Source: Acidobacteriota bacterium
Lineage (GTDB): Bacteria; Acidobacteriota; Polarisedimenticolia; J045
NCBI GenBank assembly: GCA_024276295.1
Contig: JAJRXN010000057.1
Span: 1 to 9,198 of the forward strand
Length of the DNA: 9,198 bases
Reading direction: 5' to 3'
The first letter of the stretch is position 1, and every line of letters starts with the position of its first letter. The notes below the pieces were generated by a model that searched no databases, was not told the DNA's origin, and was given only the letters and a program-made list of their open reading frames with translations. A program made the translations under genes and the position numbers. Below are positions 1 through 5,760 of the stretch, piece after piece.

Positions 1-1107
1 CCGCGAGGGCGCCGGAGGCGGCGCCACGACCGGCGGCTGCTCCGCCTCAGGCACCGGCGGAGGTGCAATGCCCGCCTCCGCGGGCGACGGCGCCGTCACG
101 GTCCCCGTGGCCGGGCCGGGCGCCGGAGGAAGAGGCGGCGGCTCGGGGGGTGCGGTCGAGCCGGTGACGTCGAGCGGTGGAAGCGTCGTCACCTCGTCCG
201 CCGGGCCGGTCGGCACCTCGCCGGTTCCCTGGGGATGCACGGCGGACCGGCCGAGCGGAATCGACGTCACGCCCGTCATGTCGGCGTCCTCGAACGGCGA
301 GCTGCCGGCCGGAGCCGCGGCCGCGTGCTGCAGGCGCGCGGCTTCGATCCGCTCGAGATACTCGCGCGCTTCGGCGTGATCCGGAACGCACTCGAGGACC
401 GATTCGAACAGCGGCCTGGCGTCGTCGAACGCTCCCTGTTCGAAGGCGTGGATCGCGTCGCGGAGCTGGTATTCGGCACGGTCCGCCTTGAGCTGCTCGA
501 GCGAGCGGGCCTGCTCGACGATCTCCTGCGCTCCGGGAGCGGACTCGTTCATCGCCTGGGCCCGTGACGCCAGGCGGGTCGCCTCGGCGGTGTCCCCGTC
601 GGCGAGGGCGTCCCGCGCCCGGGCCACCAGCTCGAGCACCTCGGTCGAGACGTCACCGGTCGGATCGGCGCCGCCGGGCGCCGTCACGCCGTCGATGGGA
701 GACACCGGGTCGATCTCCTCCGCCGCCTCGAGCAGTTCACGGACCGAGGCGCCGTCCATCGTCGGCTGCGCCGGGGCCGGTGGCGGCGAAGACGAAGAGG
801 TCGACGGACCGTCGAGCAGTTCGAGATCGAGTTCGAGATCGAGCCCTCCGGCAGACGCCGGGGCGGCGGACTCCGCCGGCGGACCGGGCGGGGGCGGCTC
901 GCTGCCGGCGACCGCCGGCGGTGGCGCCGCGGAGAACGATCCTGCGCCGAGCCGCTCGAGCCCGCCGCGAGCCGCGGGGTGCTCCGGATCGATCTGGAGC
1001 ATCGCTTCCCAGATCTGCCGCGCGGCCTGCGGGTCCCCGGAAGAGAACGCCTGCTCGGCCTGTGCGGTCAGCTCGGCAAGAGGATCCTGTGTCTGGCGTT
1101 TCGTCAC
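1..1107 (-). CDS. TPR-repeat protein with Pro/Ala-rich linkers (C-terminus beyond window)
   Basis: The reading frame is open for 369 codons from a GTG at 1107 to the left edge without a stop, so the C-terminus is missing. TPR-like helical pairs lie at about residues 9-53 (AEQAFSSGDPQAARQIWEAM, ending LQIDPEHP), 155-200 and 209-255 (AFEQGAFDDARPLFESVLE). Low-complexity Pro/Ala/Ser linkers occupy 57-118 and 265-369, with an acidic LDLELDLELLDG stretch at 89-100. No signal peptide or membrane segment is visible, so this part is probably cytoplasmic and may serve as a protein-interaction scaffold. GTG is chosen because the first TPR begins just after it; a weak GGAA lies 7 nt upstream and a promoter-like pair fits above it. 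The next ATG is about 35 codons in and would cut the first TPR. The long proline tail could lead into a membrane or envelope domain outside the window. The precise function is not recognisable. Confidence 0.8.
   Translation of the reverse strand, partial: MTKRQTQDPLAELTAQAEQAFSSGDPQAARQIWEAMLQIDPEHPAARGGLERLGAGSFSAAPPPAVAGSEPPPPGPPAESAAPASAGGLDLELDLELLDGPSTSSSSPPPAPAQPTMDGASVRELLEAAEEIDPVSPIDGVTAPGGADPTGDVSTEVLELVARARDALADGDTAEATRLASRAQAMNESAPGAQEIVEQARSLEQLKADRAEYQLRDAIHAFEQGAFDDARPLFESVLECVPDHAEAREYLERIEAARLQHAAAAPAGSSPFEDADMTGVTSIPLGRSAVHPQGTGEVPTGPADEVTTLPPLDVTGSTAPPEPPPLPPAPGPATGTVTAPSPAEAGIAPPPVPEAEQPPVVAPPPAPSR
820..843. repeat. Tandem 12-bp direct repeat (2 copies)
   Basis: The unit TTCGAGATCGAG occurs twice, perfectly and head to tail. 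Read on the minus strand it encodes the LDLE-LDLE acidic repeat in the TPR protein. It keeps the reading frame and looks like a small in-frame duplication. Confidence 0.85.
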
Positions 1108-1132
1108 AGCCCGGTTCCGTCCCCCCGCGCGG

Positions 1133-1162
1133 AATATAGGGAGCGCGCGGAAAGGGCGGCAA
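1133..1162 (-). promoter_or_regulatory. Candidate sigma70-type promoter for the TPR gene
   Basis: On the minus strand TTGCCG (1162-1157; 4 of 6 to TTGACA) is separated by 18 nt from TATATT (1138-1133; 5 of 6 to TATAAT). The predicted start near 1126 gives a leader of about 20 nt before the GTG at 1107. The AT-rich hexamer stands out in a very GC-rich background. It lies in the 102-bp gap after the PP0621-like gene, so the TPR gene could have its own promoter. This is a motif match only. Confidence 0.4.
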
Positions 1163-1209
1163 GGTCGGCGGCTCTCGGTGTCCCGCCAGGACGTCAGGAA
1201 GCGGGCGCC

Positions 1210-1515
1210 TCAGGCGGAAGGTGCCGCACCGCGCCGTGCCGCCGGTGCGCCGGCCGCGTGGGCACTCCGGCACGCCTCCGAGCAGAAGAACTCACCGTTC
1301 CAGGCGATGGCGCGGCTCTGGGGCAGCGCCACGCCGCAGTGTGGATCGCGCACCAGGCGCTCCGGGGTGCCCGGAGCGCGGGTTCCGGTCGGCGACGCGG
1401 CCCGCGGTCCGGCGGTCGGCGGTGCGGCCCGCGCCAGCCCGCGGAACAGGCGCCCGACCAGCCAGACGAGCAGGCCGAGGACCACGATCCGGAACAGGCT
1501 CGCGAGCAGCGACAT
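1210..1515 (-). CDS. Small membrane-anchored PP0621-like protein with Cys pair
   Basis: A 101-residue protein. An N-terminal hydrophobic helix (about residues 4-25, SLLASLFRIVVLGLLVWLVG) is followed by a basic/Pro/Ala linker. A conserved C-terminal block begins VRDPHCGVALPQSRAI and continues through NGEFFCSEACRSAH. Its cysteines could bind a metal, as in MYM/YHS-like treble-clef fingers. This layout matches the PP0621 family of small uncharacterised bacterial proteins, named from memory. The ATG at 1515 is preferred because GGAG sits 8 nt upstream and the hydrophobic helix starts right after it. The frame stays open upstream to 1728, but that extension would run antisense into rlmN and bury the membrane anchor. 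It is divergent from rlmN (111-bp gap) and followed in the same direction by the TPR gene. The biochemical role is unknown. Confidence 0.75.
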   Translation of the reverse strand: MSLLASLFRIVVLGLLVWLVGRLFRGLARAAPPTAGPRAASPTGTRAPGTPERLVRDPHCGVALPQSRAIAWNGEFFCSEACRSAHAAGAPAARRGAAPSA

Positions 1516-1516
1516 C

Positions 1517-1545
1517 GCGAAGACTCCGCCGCCAGGCGGCTTCGC
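1517..1545 (-). promoter_or_regulatory. Hairpin covering the ribosome binding site of the PP0621-like gene
   Basis: In the minus-strand transcript GCGAAG (1545-1540) pairs with CTTCGC (1522-1517). Inside it, CCGCC (1539-1535) pairs with GGCGG (1530-1526) around a TGGC loop. The Shine-Dalgarno GGAG (1527-1524) falls partly in the inner stem and partly in a 3-nt bulge, and the hairpin ends one base before the ATG. It could limit translation initiation. Base pairing is seen in the sequence; any regulatory role is inference. Confidence 0.4.
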
Positions 1546-1626
1546 CGAGAGTACGCGGACCGGAAGGGGCGGGCAAACCGGGGGACTGGCGCCGGGACGA
1601 TCGGGCCGGACAATGGCGGCCAGACC

Positions 1627-2673
1627 ATGAGCACCGCTTCGATCAACCTCTACGGACTGGACCGCGCCGGACTCGCCGCGGCTCTCGAGCCGCTCGGGAT
1701 CGAGCCGTACCGCGCACGGCAGGTCCATGCCGCCCTCTATCGCCGCGACGACCTCGACCCCCGGTCGTGGACCGATCTGCCGCGCGACCTGCGGGACGCG
1801 ATCGCGGACCGCTTCCGCATCGCCCGGCCGGAGATCGCCGCCAGGACATCCGCCCGCGACGGCACCGTCAAGTACGCGCTGCGTCTCGAGGACGGAGCCC
1901 TGGTCGAGGCGGTCGCCATTCCGGACGGAGACCGGATGACGTTCTGCCTTTCGTCACAGGTGGGCTGCGCCTTCGGCTGCACGTTCTGCATGACCGCCCG
2001 GCTCGGTTTCCGCCGACACCTGCAGGCGGGGGAGATCGTCGGCCAGCTCGCCGCGCTCCGGGAGGAGTCGGAAGTGGCCGGCGGCGCGTACAACATCGTC
2101 TTCATGGGCATGGGGGAGCCGCTCCACAACATCCAGGCGCTCGAACCCGCCCTCGCGATCCTCGGCGACGAGCTGGGCTTCGGGCTCGGTCCGCGGCGCG
2201 TGACCGTCTCGACCGTCGGCCTTCCGGACCGGATCCGCCGGCTGGCGACGTTTCCCTCCCCGCCCCGGCTTGCGGTCTCCCTGGTGGCGGCGGATCAGCG
2301 CCTGCGCGAGACGCTGATGCCTGTGGCCCGGCGTCATCCGCTCGACGAACTCGCCGAGGCGATCCGCTCGTACGGCCGGGGACGGCGCGACCGGCCGACG
2401 CTCGAGGTCGTGATGCTCGCGGGCGTCAACGACACGCCGGAACTGGCCGAACGGCTTGCCGCCTATGCCGCCCGGTGCCGGGCGAAGGTCAACCTGATCG
2501 AGTTCAATCCGACGCCCGAGCTTGCCTGGAAGCCGGCCCCCGAAGAACGGCTGCAGCATTTCCTGCGCGTTCTCGGTGCCCGGGGTGTCGTCGGAACGGT
2601 CCGCCGCAGCCGCGGCCGGGATGCGTTCGCCGCCTGCGGGCAGCTCGCGCTGCTCGATCCGAAGAGCCCCTGA
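1627..2673 (+). CDS. rlmN: Dual-specificity RNA (adenine-C2)-methyltransferase RlmN
   Basis: A 348-residue radical SAM enzyme. The family methylates C2 of A2503 in 23S rRNA and A37 in some tRNAs, tuning the peptidyl-transferase centre and decoding. The radical-SAM cysteines are C114, C118 and C121 (CAFGCTFC), which bind the 4Fe-4S cluster. The SAM-binding GMGEP is at 161-165. The mechanistic cysteine pair is intact: C107 (before LSSQVGC) and C337 (AFAACGQL), equivalent to E. coli C118 and C355. The N-terminal accessory domain (INLYGLDR...RARQVHAALYR) is present, and the length is near the family norm. The ATG at 1627 is chosen because the conserved N-terminus starts there; the frame is open far upstream but encodes low-complexity sequence antisense to the neighbouring genes. 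No clear Shine-Dalgarno is seen; GACAAT at 1609-1614 could be a -10 giving a very short leader. It converges on rho, 36 bp away. Confidence 0.96.
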   Translation: MSTASINLYGLDRAGLAAALEPLGIEPYRARQVHAALYRRDDLDPRSWTDLPRDLRDAIADRFRIARPEIAARTSARDGTVKYALRLEDGALVEAVAIPDGDRMTFCLSSQVGCAFGCTFCMTARLGFRRHLQAGEIVGQLAALREESEVAGGAYNIVFMGMGEPLHNIQALEPALAILGDELGFGLGPRRVTVSTVGLPDRIRRLATFPSPPRLAVSLVAADQRLRETLMPVARRHPLDELAEAIRSYGRGRRDRPTLEVVMLAGVNDTPELAERLAAYAARCRAKVNLIEFNPTPELAWKPAPEERLQHFLRVLGARGVVGTVRRSRGRDAFAACGQLALLDPKSP

Positions 2674-2709
2674 CCCGGGGCGCCCGAAGAACGGAAACGG
2701 AAAGACGCT

Positions 2710-3963
2710 TCAGCGCCGGACCGGCGCCCCGAGACTCTCGAGAAACGCCTCGTTGCTCGGATAGGCGGAGAGTTTCCTGATCAGCGCCTCGACGGCATCG
2801 ATCGTCGACATCTGGGCCAGGGCGCGGCGCAGCAGATGCACCTTGGGGGTCCAGTCTCCCAGGAGCTTTTCTTCCTTGCGGGTCCCGGTCAGGTGGATGT
2901 CGATGCAGGGAAAGATCCGCTTGTCGAACAGGCGCCGGTCGAGCACGATCTCGGTGTTTCCGGTCCCCTTGAACTCCTGGAAGATCACGTCGTCCATCTT
3001 GGAGCCGGTGTCGACCAGGCACGACGCGATGATCGTCAGCGAGCCGCCTTCCGCGCACCGCCGCGCCGCACCGAAGAAGCGTCGCGGGTGCTCGAGCGTC
3101 CGCGAATCGATGCCGCCCGAGAGGATCCTGCCGGAGCCGCGCTGCTCGATGTTGTAGGCCCGCGCGAGGCGGGTCAGCGAGTCGAGCAGGATCAGCACGT
3201 CGCGGTCCATCTCGACCAGCCGCTTGGCGCGCTCGAGCACGATCTCGGCGACCGAGACGTGGTTCCGCGCCATCTCGTCCGAACTCGACGCGATGACCTC
3301 TCCGTGGGGAACGCGTCGGCGCCAGTCGGTGACCTCCTCGGGCCGCTCGTCGACCAACAGGACGATCAGGTGGACTTCCGGGTGGTTCTCGCCGACCGCC
3401 TGCGCCATCTGCTGGAGCAGCGTGGTCTTGCCCGCCTTGGGCGGCGCCACGACGAGGCACCGCTGGCCCTTGCCGATCGGAGCGACGAGATCGACGACGC
3501 GAGGTTCGATCGGCTCGGGCCCGGTCTCGAGACGGATCGGCTCGACGGGCGACGTCGCGGTGAGATCGGCGAAGTAGCGCCGTTCCTTCCAGGCCTCGGG
3601 ATCGCGACCGTTGACCTCCTGGACCTCGTAGAGCGCCGCCCCGCGACGGCCGGTCGGCCGGGCGAGCCCCCGGATCTCGACCCCCTCCTCGAAGCGCCAG
3701 TTGCGCACGATGTCGGGCGCGACCCAGATGTCGTCCGGACGCGGCAGGTAGTTCGCACGACGCGTGCGGAGAAAACCGTAGCCCTCGGGAAGGACCTCGA
3801 GCACGCCGTGCGCCTCGATCGGCTCCGCGTTGGACTGGGCCTCGGTGGCGCCGTTGTTCTGGCTGCTCGACCGTCCTCCCCCCCCCGACGGACGGCGGCG
3901 GCGACGGCGGCGGCGGTAGGTGCCCTTCTTGTTCGGGGCGGCCGGCTTGGCGTCGTCTTTCAC
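2710..3963 (-). CDS. rho: Transcription termination factor Rho
   Basis: A 417-residue hexameric RNA helicase/ATPase that ends transcription of untranslated RNA. The cold-shock-like primary RNA-binding domain starts near residue 51, with the RNP1-like EGYGFLR at 60-66. The ATPase core holds Walker A (APPKAGKTT, 173-181), DERPEEV (205-211), Walker B (VLILLD, 256-261), the SGGID segment (282-286), HPRRFFGAARR (292-302), DTGSKMDDVI (318-327) and TGTRKEE (359-365). These closely match E. coli Rho. The first 50 residues differ: in place of the N-terminal helix bundle there is a Lys/Arg/Gly/Asn-rich tail with eight consecutive arginines at 17-24. GTG at 3963 is chosen over the upstream ATG at 4098 because AGAGGT lies 6 nt before it and the longer form would overlap the HEAT gene. 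It follows that gene by 19 nt, so co-transcription is likely. Confidence 0.96.
   Translation of the reverse strand: MKDDAKPAAPNKKGTYRRRRRRRRPSGGGGRSSSQNNGATEAQSNAEPIEAHGVLEVLPEGYGFLRTRRANYLPRPDDIWVAPDIVRNWRFEEGVEIRGLARPTGRRGAALYEVQEVNGRDPEAWKERRYFADLTATSPVEPIRLETGPEPIEPRVVDLVAPIGKGQRCLVVAPPKAGKTTLLQQMAQAVGENHPEVHLIVLLVDERPEEVTDWRRRVPHGEVIASSSDEMARNHVSVAEIVLERAKRLVEMDRDVLILLDSLTRLARAYNIEQRGSGRILSGGIDSRTLEHPRRFFGAARRCAEGGSLTIIASCLVDTGSKMDDVIFQEFKGTGNTEIVLDRRLFDKRIFPCIDIHLTGTRKEEKLLGDWTPKVHLLRRALAQMSTIDAVEALIRKLSAYPSNEAFLESLGAPVRR
2713..2727 (+). terminator. Palindromic hairpin after rlmN, inside the rho 3' end
   Basis: GCGCCG (2713-2718) pairs with CGGCGC (2722-2727) around a GAC loop, starting 40 nt beyond the rlmN stop. 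No T-run follows, so it is at best an atypical terminator for rlmN. The same bases encode the last residues of Rho on the other strand, and such palindromes can arise by chance in GC-rich coding DNA. Confidence 0.22.
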
Positions 3964-3986
3964 GGATCTACCTCTGCGTTGTTCAT
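3960..3986 (-). other. Eight-codon mini-ORF bridging the HEAT lipoprotein gene and rho
   Basis: ATG at 3986-3984 overlaps the HEAT gene's TGA (ATGA). The mini-ORF reads MNNAEVDP and its TGA overlaps the rho GTG (GTGA). The rho Shine-Dalgarno AGAGGT lies inside it at 3975-3970. Ribosomes could in principle pass from one frame to the next. Only a weak GGGA precedes its ATG, so translation is unproven and the arrangement may be chance. Confidence 0.3.
3970..3975 (-). promoter_or_regulatory. Ribosome binding site fixing the rho GTG start
   Basis: AGAGGT on the minus strand, six bases before the GTG at 3963. It is the only good Shine-Dalgarno near any possible rho start and decides the choice of GTG over the upstream ATG codons. 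Confidence 0.75.
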
Positions 3987-4708
3987 TCGGTTCCCGGAGG
4001 GCAGGAGCGAGCCGCCTGCCGGGCGGCCGTCCGGACCGTGGGATGCTCGTCCCGGACCAGACGTTCGACGACGGCGCAGGCTCCCGGAACGCCGGCATGG
4101 TCGGCCAAGGAACTCGCCAGTCGCGTCCGGACGATCCAGCTCGCGTCGCCGGCGGCCGCCTCGAGCCGCGAAGCGCTCATCAGGCCGGCCCCGGCACACC
4201 ACGCGACCGCGCGCGAACGAACCTGCGGGTCGGCGTCCGCGGGTGCCGTGCGGCAGAACGCGGGCCTGTCGAGCAGGTCCGCGAGTTCGTCACGCGCGGC
4301 GAGTTCGCAGGCGAGCAGGCGCAGTTCCGCCGGGCGATCCGGCGCGAACAGCGCGCCATGGTCACGTTGAAACTCGACGACAACCTGTCGCACCAGAGCG
4401 GTCTCCGCACTCAACAGCAGCGTGATCGTCGTGCCGCGGACCAGCGCGTCCGCATCGTTCAGGCCGTCCAGGGCCGCGCGGACGGGCTCCACGCCCGTGT
4501 CGATCGCCCTGCGGACGGCCTCGGCTCGCTCGATCGCATCCTCGGAGGTCTCTCCCGAGCGTCCGATCCCGGGCTCACCGGGTGCCAGCTTCCCTGCGGA
4601 GACGAGTCCGCCCTCGTGCTGTCCGGGCCGACACGATGGAAGCGAAGCCAGGACGATCGATGCGAGCAGAACGGGCACCGCCCCCGGGGGCCGGGACCCG
4701 ACTCGCAT
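3983..4708 (-). CDS. HEAT-like-repeat lipoprotein upstream of rho
   Basis: A 241-residue protein with a short basic N-terminus, a hydrophobic stretch (about residues 10-24) and a lipobox LPSC whose cysteine is C26, so it is probably an exported, lipid-anchored envelope protein. An acidic spacer follows. Degenerate HEAT-like helical repeats lie at about 73-100, 128-150, 181-203 (DASWIVRTRLASSL) and 212-234 (DEHPTVRTAARQAA). HEAT arrays are protein-binding solenoids and no catalytic motif is seen. The ATG at 4708 is chosen because the signal peptide starts there; the frame stays open upstream (ATG at 4889), but that would bury the signal sequence. No Shine-Dalgarno precedes the ATG, and a promoter-like pair ends so close that the message may be leaderless. 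The stop is 19 nt before rho. Its function, and any reason for linkage to rho, are unknown. Confidence 0.75.
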   Translation of the reverse strand: MRVGSRPPGAVPVLLASIVLASLPSCRPGQHEGGLVSAGKLAPGEPGIGRSGETSEDAIERAEAVRRAIDTGVEPVRAALDGLNDADALVRGTTITLLLSAETALVRQVVVEFQRDHGALFAPDRPAELRLLACELAARDELADLLDRPAFCRTAPADADPQVRSRAVAWCAGAGLMSASRLEAAAGDASWIVRTRLASSLADHAGVPGACAVVERLVRDEHPTVRTAARQAARSCPPGTE

Positions 4709-4716
4709 CACGGAAG

Positions 4717-4746
4717 AGTCTAGCAGCGCGGGCTCGGCGGTGTCCA
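4717..4746 (-). promoter_or_regulatory. Candidate promoter for the HEAT lipoprotein-rho operon, possibly leaderless
   Basis: On the minus strand TGGACA (4746-4741; 5 of 6 to TTGACA) is 18 nt from TAGACT (4722-4717; 4 of 6 to TATAAT). The expected start point falls at about 4709-4711, one to three bases before the ATG at 4708. This fits with the lack of a ribosome binding site. Motif evidence only. Confidence 0.35.
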
Positions 4747-4814
4747 CCGTGACTTTCGAGGGACGCCGCCGTCCCCGCCAGAGGACGCGAGGGCGGAGGG
4801 TCCAGCCGGCCCCC

Positions 4815-4850
4815 GGCCCCGGAGGAGCGTCCGAGGGGCCGACCGGGGCC
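4815..4850. repeat. Perfect 8-bp inverted repeat, GGCCCCGG ... CCGGGGCC
   Basis: Arms at 4815-4822 and 4843-4850 around 20 nt. An alternative pairing, GGCCCC with GGGGCC at 4835-4840, overlaps the first arm, so two mutually exclusive hairpins can be drawn. It lies in untranslated DNA upstream of the lipoprotein-rho promoter candidate. It could be a protein site, a transcript structure or GC-rich chance. Confidence 0.5.
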
Positions 4851-4989
4851 TTCATTCCGTTTGGAAAGAACGACTTGAGCATGTTCTCCGACCGGCCGCC
4901 CAGGGTGACCCCCTCGCTGGCACCCCGCTTGCAACTCGGGATCGACGTGGAGCCGGATCGAGGATTCCCGTCCCCCCGCGATCCGGCCG

Positions 4990-5012
4990 CCGGCGGGGAT
5001 CGGCCCCGCCGG
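4990..5012 (-). terminator. Strong GC hairpin after the yjbQ-HEAT operon
   Basis: A perfect 9-bp stem CCGGCGGGG/CCCCGCCGG (4990-4998 with 5004-5012) and a 5-nt loop, beginning 28 nt past the stop of the HEAT gene at 5041. The position suits a terminator for the left-running operon. No T-run follows on the minus strand, so it is either a non-canonical terminator, an RNA-end stabiliser or a stop assisted by Rho. Confidence 0.4.
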
Positions 5013-5040
5013 TGCATTTCCTCCTCAGCGGCCGTCGCCC

Positions 5041-5760
5041 TCACTCGGCGGCGGCCGCATGTTCCTTCAGGCGGGCGAGCGCATTCTCCGCCGAGGCACG
5101 CTCGTACGGGCTGTCGCTCGTGAGCATCTTTTCGATCGGCTCGATCGCACGCGGGTCGCCGATCTCTCCCAGCGCGCGCACGGCCCACGCCCGGACGCGG
5201 ACGTTGGGATCGTCCAGCATCCCGAGCAGCGGCTCGAAGGTCTCCGGGTCGGCGATCTCCGCCAGTCCCTCGACCGCATGGCGCCGCACCTCGTCGTCCG
5301 GATCGTCGAGGGCACCGACCAGCGCCAGCGCCGCATCGTGCCCGCCGATCCGGCCGAGCGCCTGCACCGCCCTGAGCCGCACGATCGGGACCGCGTCCTC
5401 GACCAGCGGCGCCAGCACGCGCGCGTCCTCGGTGGTCCCCACCTTGGCCAGCGAGCTGGCCGCCGTCGCCCGCACGGCGCTTTCGGGCGAAGAGAGCAGA
5501 CCCCGCAGCAGCGCCCTCGATCGAGGCGAGTCGAACGTGCCGAGCAGGTCTATGGCGGCGACCCGCACCTCGATGCGCTCGCTGGCGAGCGCCTGTTCGA
5601 GCATCTCGACGGTCAGCGTGCCTTCGCGCTGCGCCGTGTAGAGATCGCCGATCTCCCGCGACGGGTCCGGTCCGCACGATGCGGCGGGCAGCACCAGCAG
5701 CACGCAGCACGCGGCAGGAAGCACGCACCGGACGAGCATTGCGGCGAGCGCACGCGTCAT
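5041..5760 (-). CDS. HEAT-repeat lipoprotein
   Basis: A 239-residue protein. The N-terminus has Arg residues, a hydrophobic segment (about 13-27) and a lipobox-like PAASC with the acceptor at C29. The -3 residue is Ala rather than Leu, so lipidation is probable but not certain. The rest is an array of about six HEAT/PBS-lyase-type repeats of roughly 31 residues: starts near 60, 91, 122, 153, 184 and 216, each with a D..VR..A core (DDPDDEVRRHAVEGLAEI, DDPNVRVRAWAVRALGEI). Such solenoids bind proteins; no catalytic residues are apparent. The ATG at 5760 overlaps the yjbQ stop in an ATGA, implying translational coupling. The frame is open far upstream, but that sequence is antisense-like and lacks a domain. 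It resembles the other HEAT lipoprotein in size and plan, but its repeats are far better preserved. Confidence 0.85.
   Translation of the reverse strand: MTRALAAMLVRCVLPAACCVLLVLPAASCGPDPSREIGDLYTAQREGTLTVEMLEQALASERIEVRVAAIDLLGTFDSPRSRALLRGLLSSPESAVRATAASSLAKVGTTEDARVLAPLVEDAVPIVRLRAVQALGRIGGHDAALALVGALDDPDDEVRRHAVEGLAEIADPETFEPLLGMLDDPNVRVRAWAVRALGEIGDPRAIEPIEKMLTSDSPYERASAENALARLKEHAAAAE

Larger units (their letters stand above)
4709..5040. other. 332-bp intergenic region with inverted repeats
   Basis: This gap separates the two HEAT lipoprotein genes. It holds a terminator-like hairpin after the left-running operon (4990-5012), a perfect 8-bp inverted repeat GGCCCCGG/CCGGGGCC (4815-4822 and 4843-4850, 20-nt loop) and a promoter candidate at its left end (4717-4746). 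Its minus-strand frame is continuous with the lipoprotein gene from an ATG at 4889, but the predicted peptide is Pro/Gly/Arg-rich and unlike a known domain. I see no convincing gene; a structured leader or small RNA is possible but unsupported. Confidence 0.5.

Noticed and set aside
488..1630. Plus-strand frame over the TPR and PP0621-like genes
   Set aside because: It is Ser/Ala/Gly/Pro low complexity antisense to two better-supported genes and has no recognisable domain.
2674..2709. Intrinsic terminator between the convergent rlmN and rho genes
   Set aside because: The 36-bp gap holds only a 4-bp stem and no T-run; the nearest real palindrome lies inside the rho 3' end and is listed separately at low confidence.
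1221..2780. A 519-codon plus-strand frame overlapping rlmN
   Set aside because: It is a shifted frame of rlmN, almost entirely Arg/Pro/Ala, while the rlmN frame has all catalytic motifs.
3964..4098. Longer rho starting at the ATG at 4098
   Set aside because: It would overlap the HEAT gene in another frame, lacks a good ribosome binding site and adds no Rho_N-like helices; GTG at 3963 has AGAGGT at ideal spacing.
2836..4425. A 529-codon open frame on the plus strand opposite rho
   Set aside because: Rho on the minus strand matches a known family along its whole length; the opposite frame is a GC-driven shadow rich in Arg, Asp and Leu.
4709..4889. Upstream start (ATG at 4889) for the HEAT lipoprotein before rho
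   Set aside because: It would place about 60 Pro/Gly/Arg-rich residues ahead of a clear signal peptide and lipobox, which would block export.
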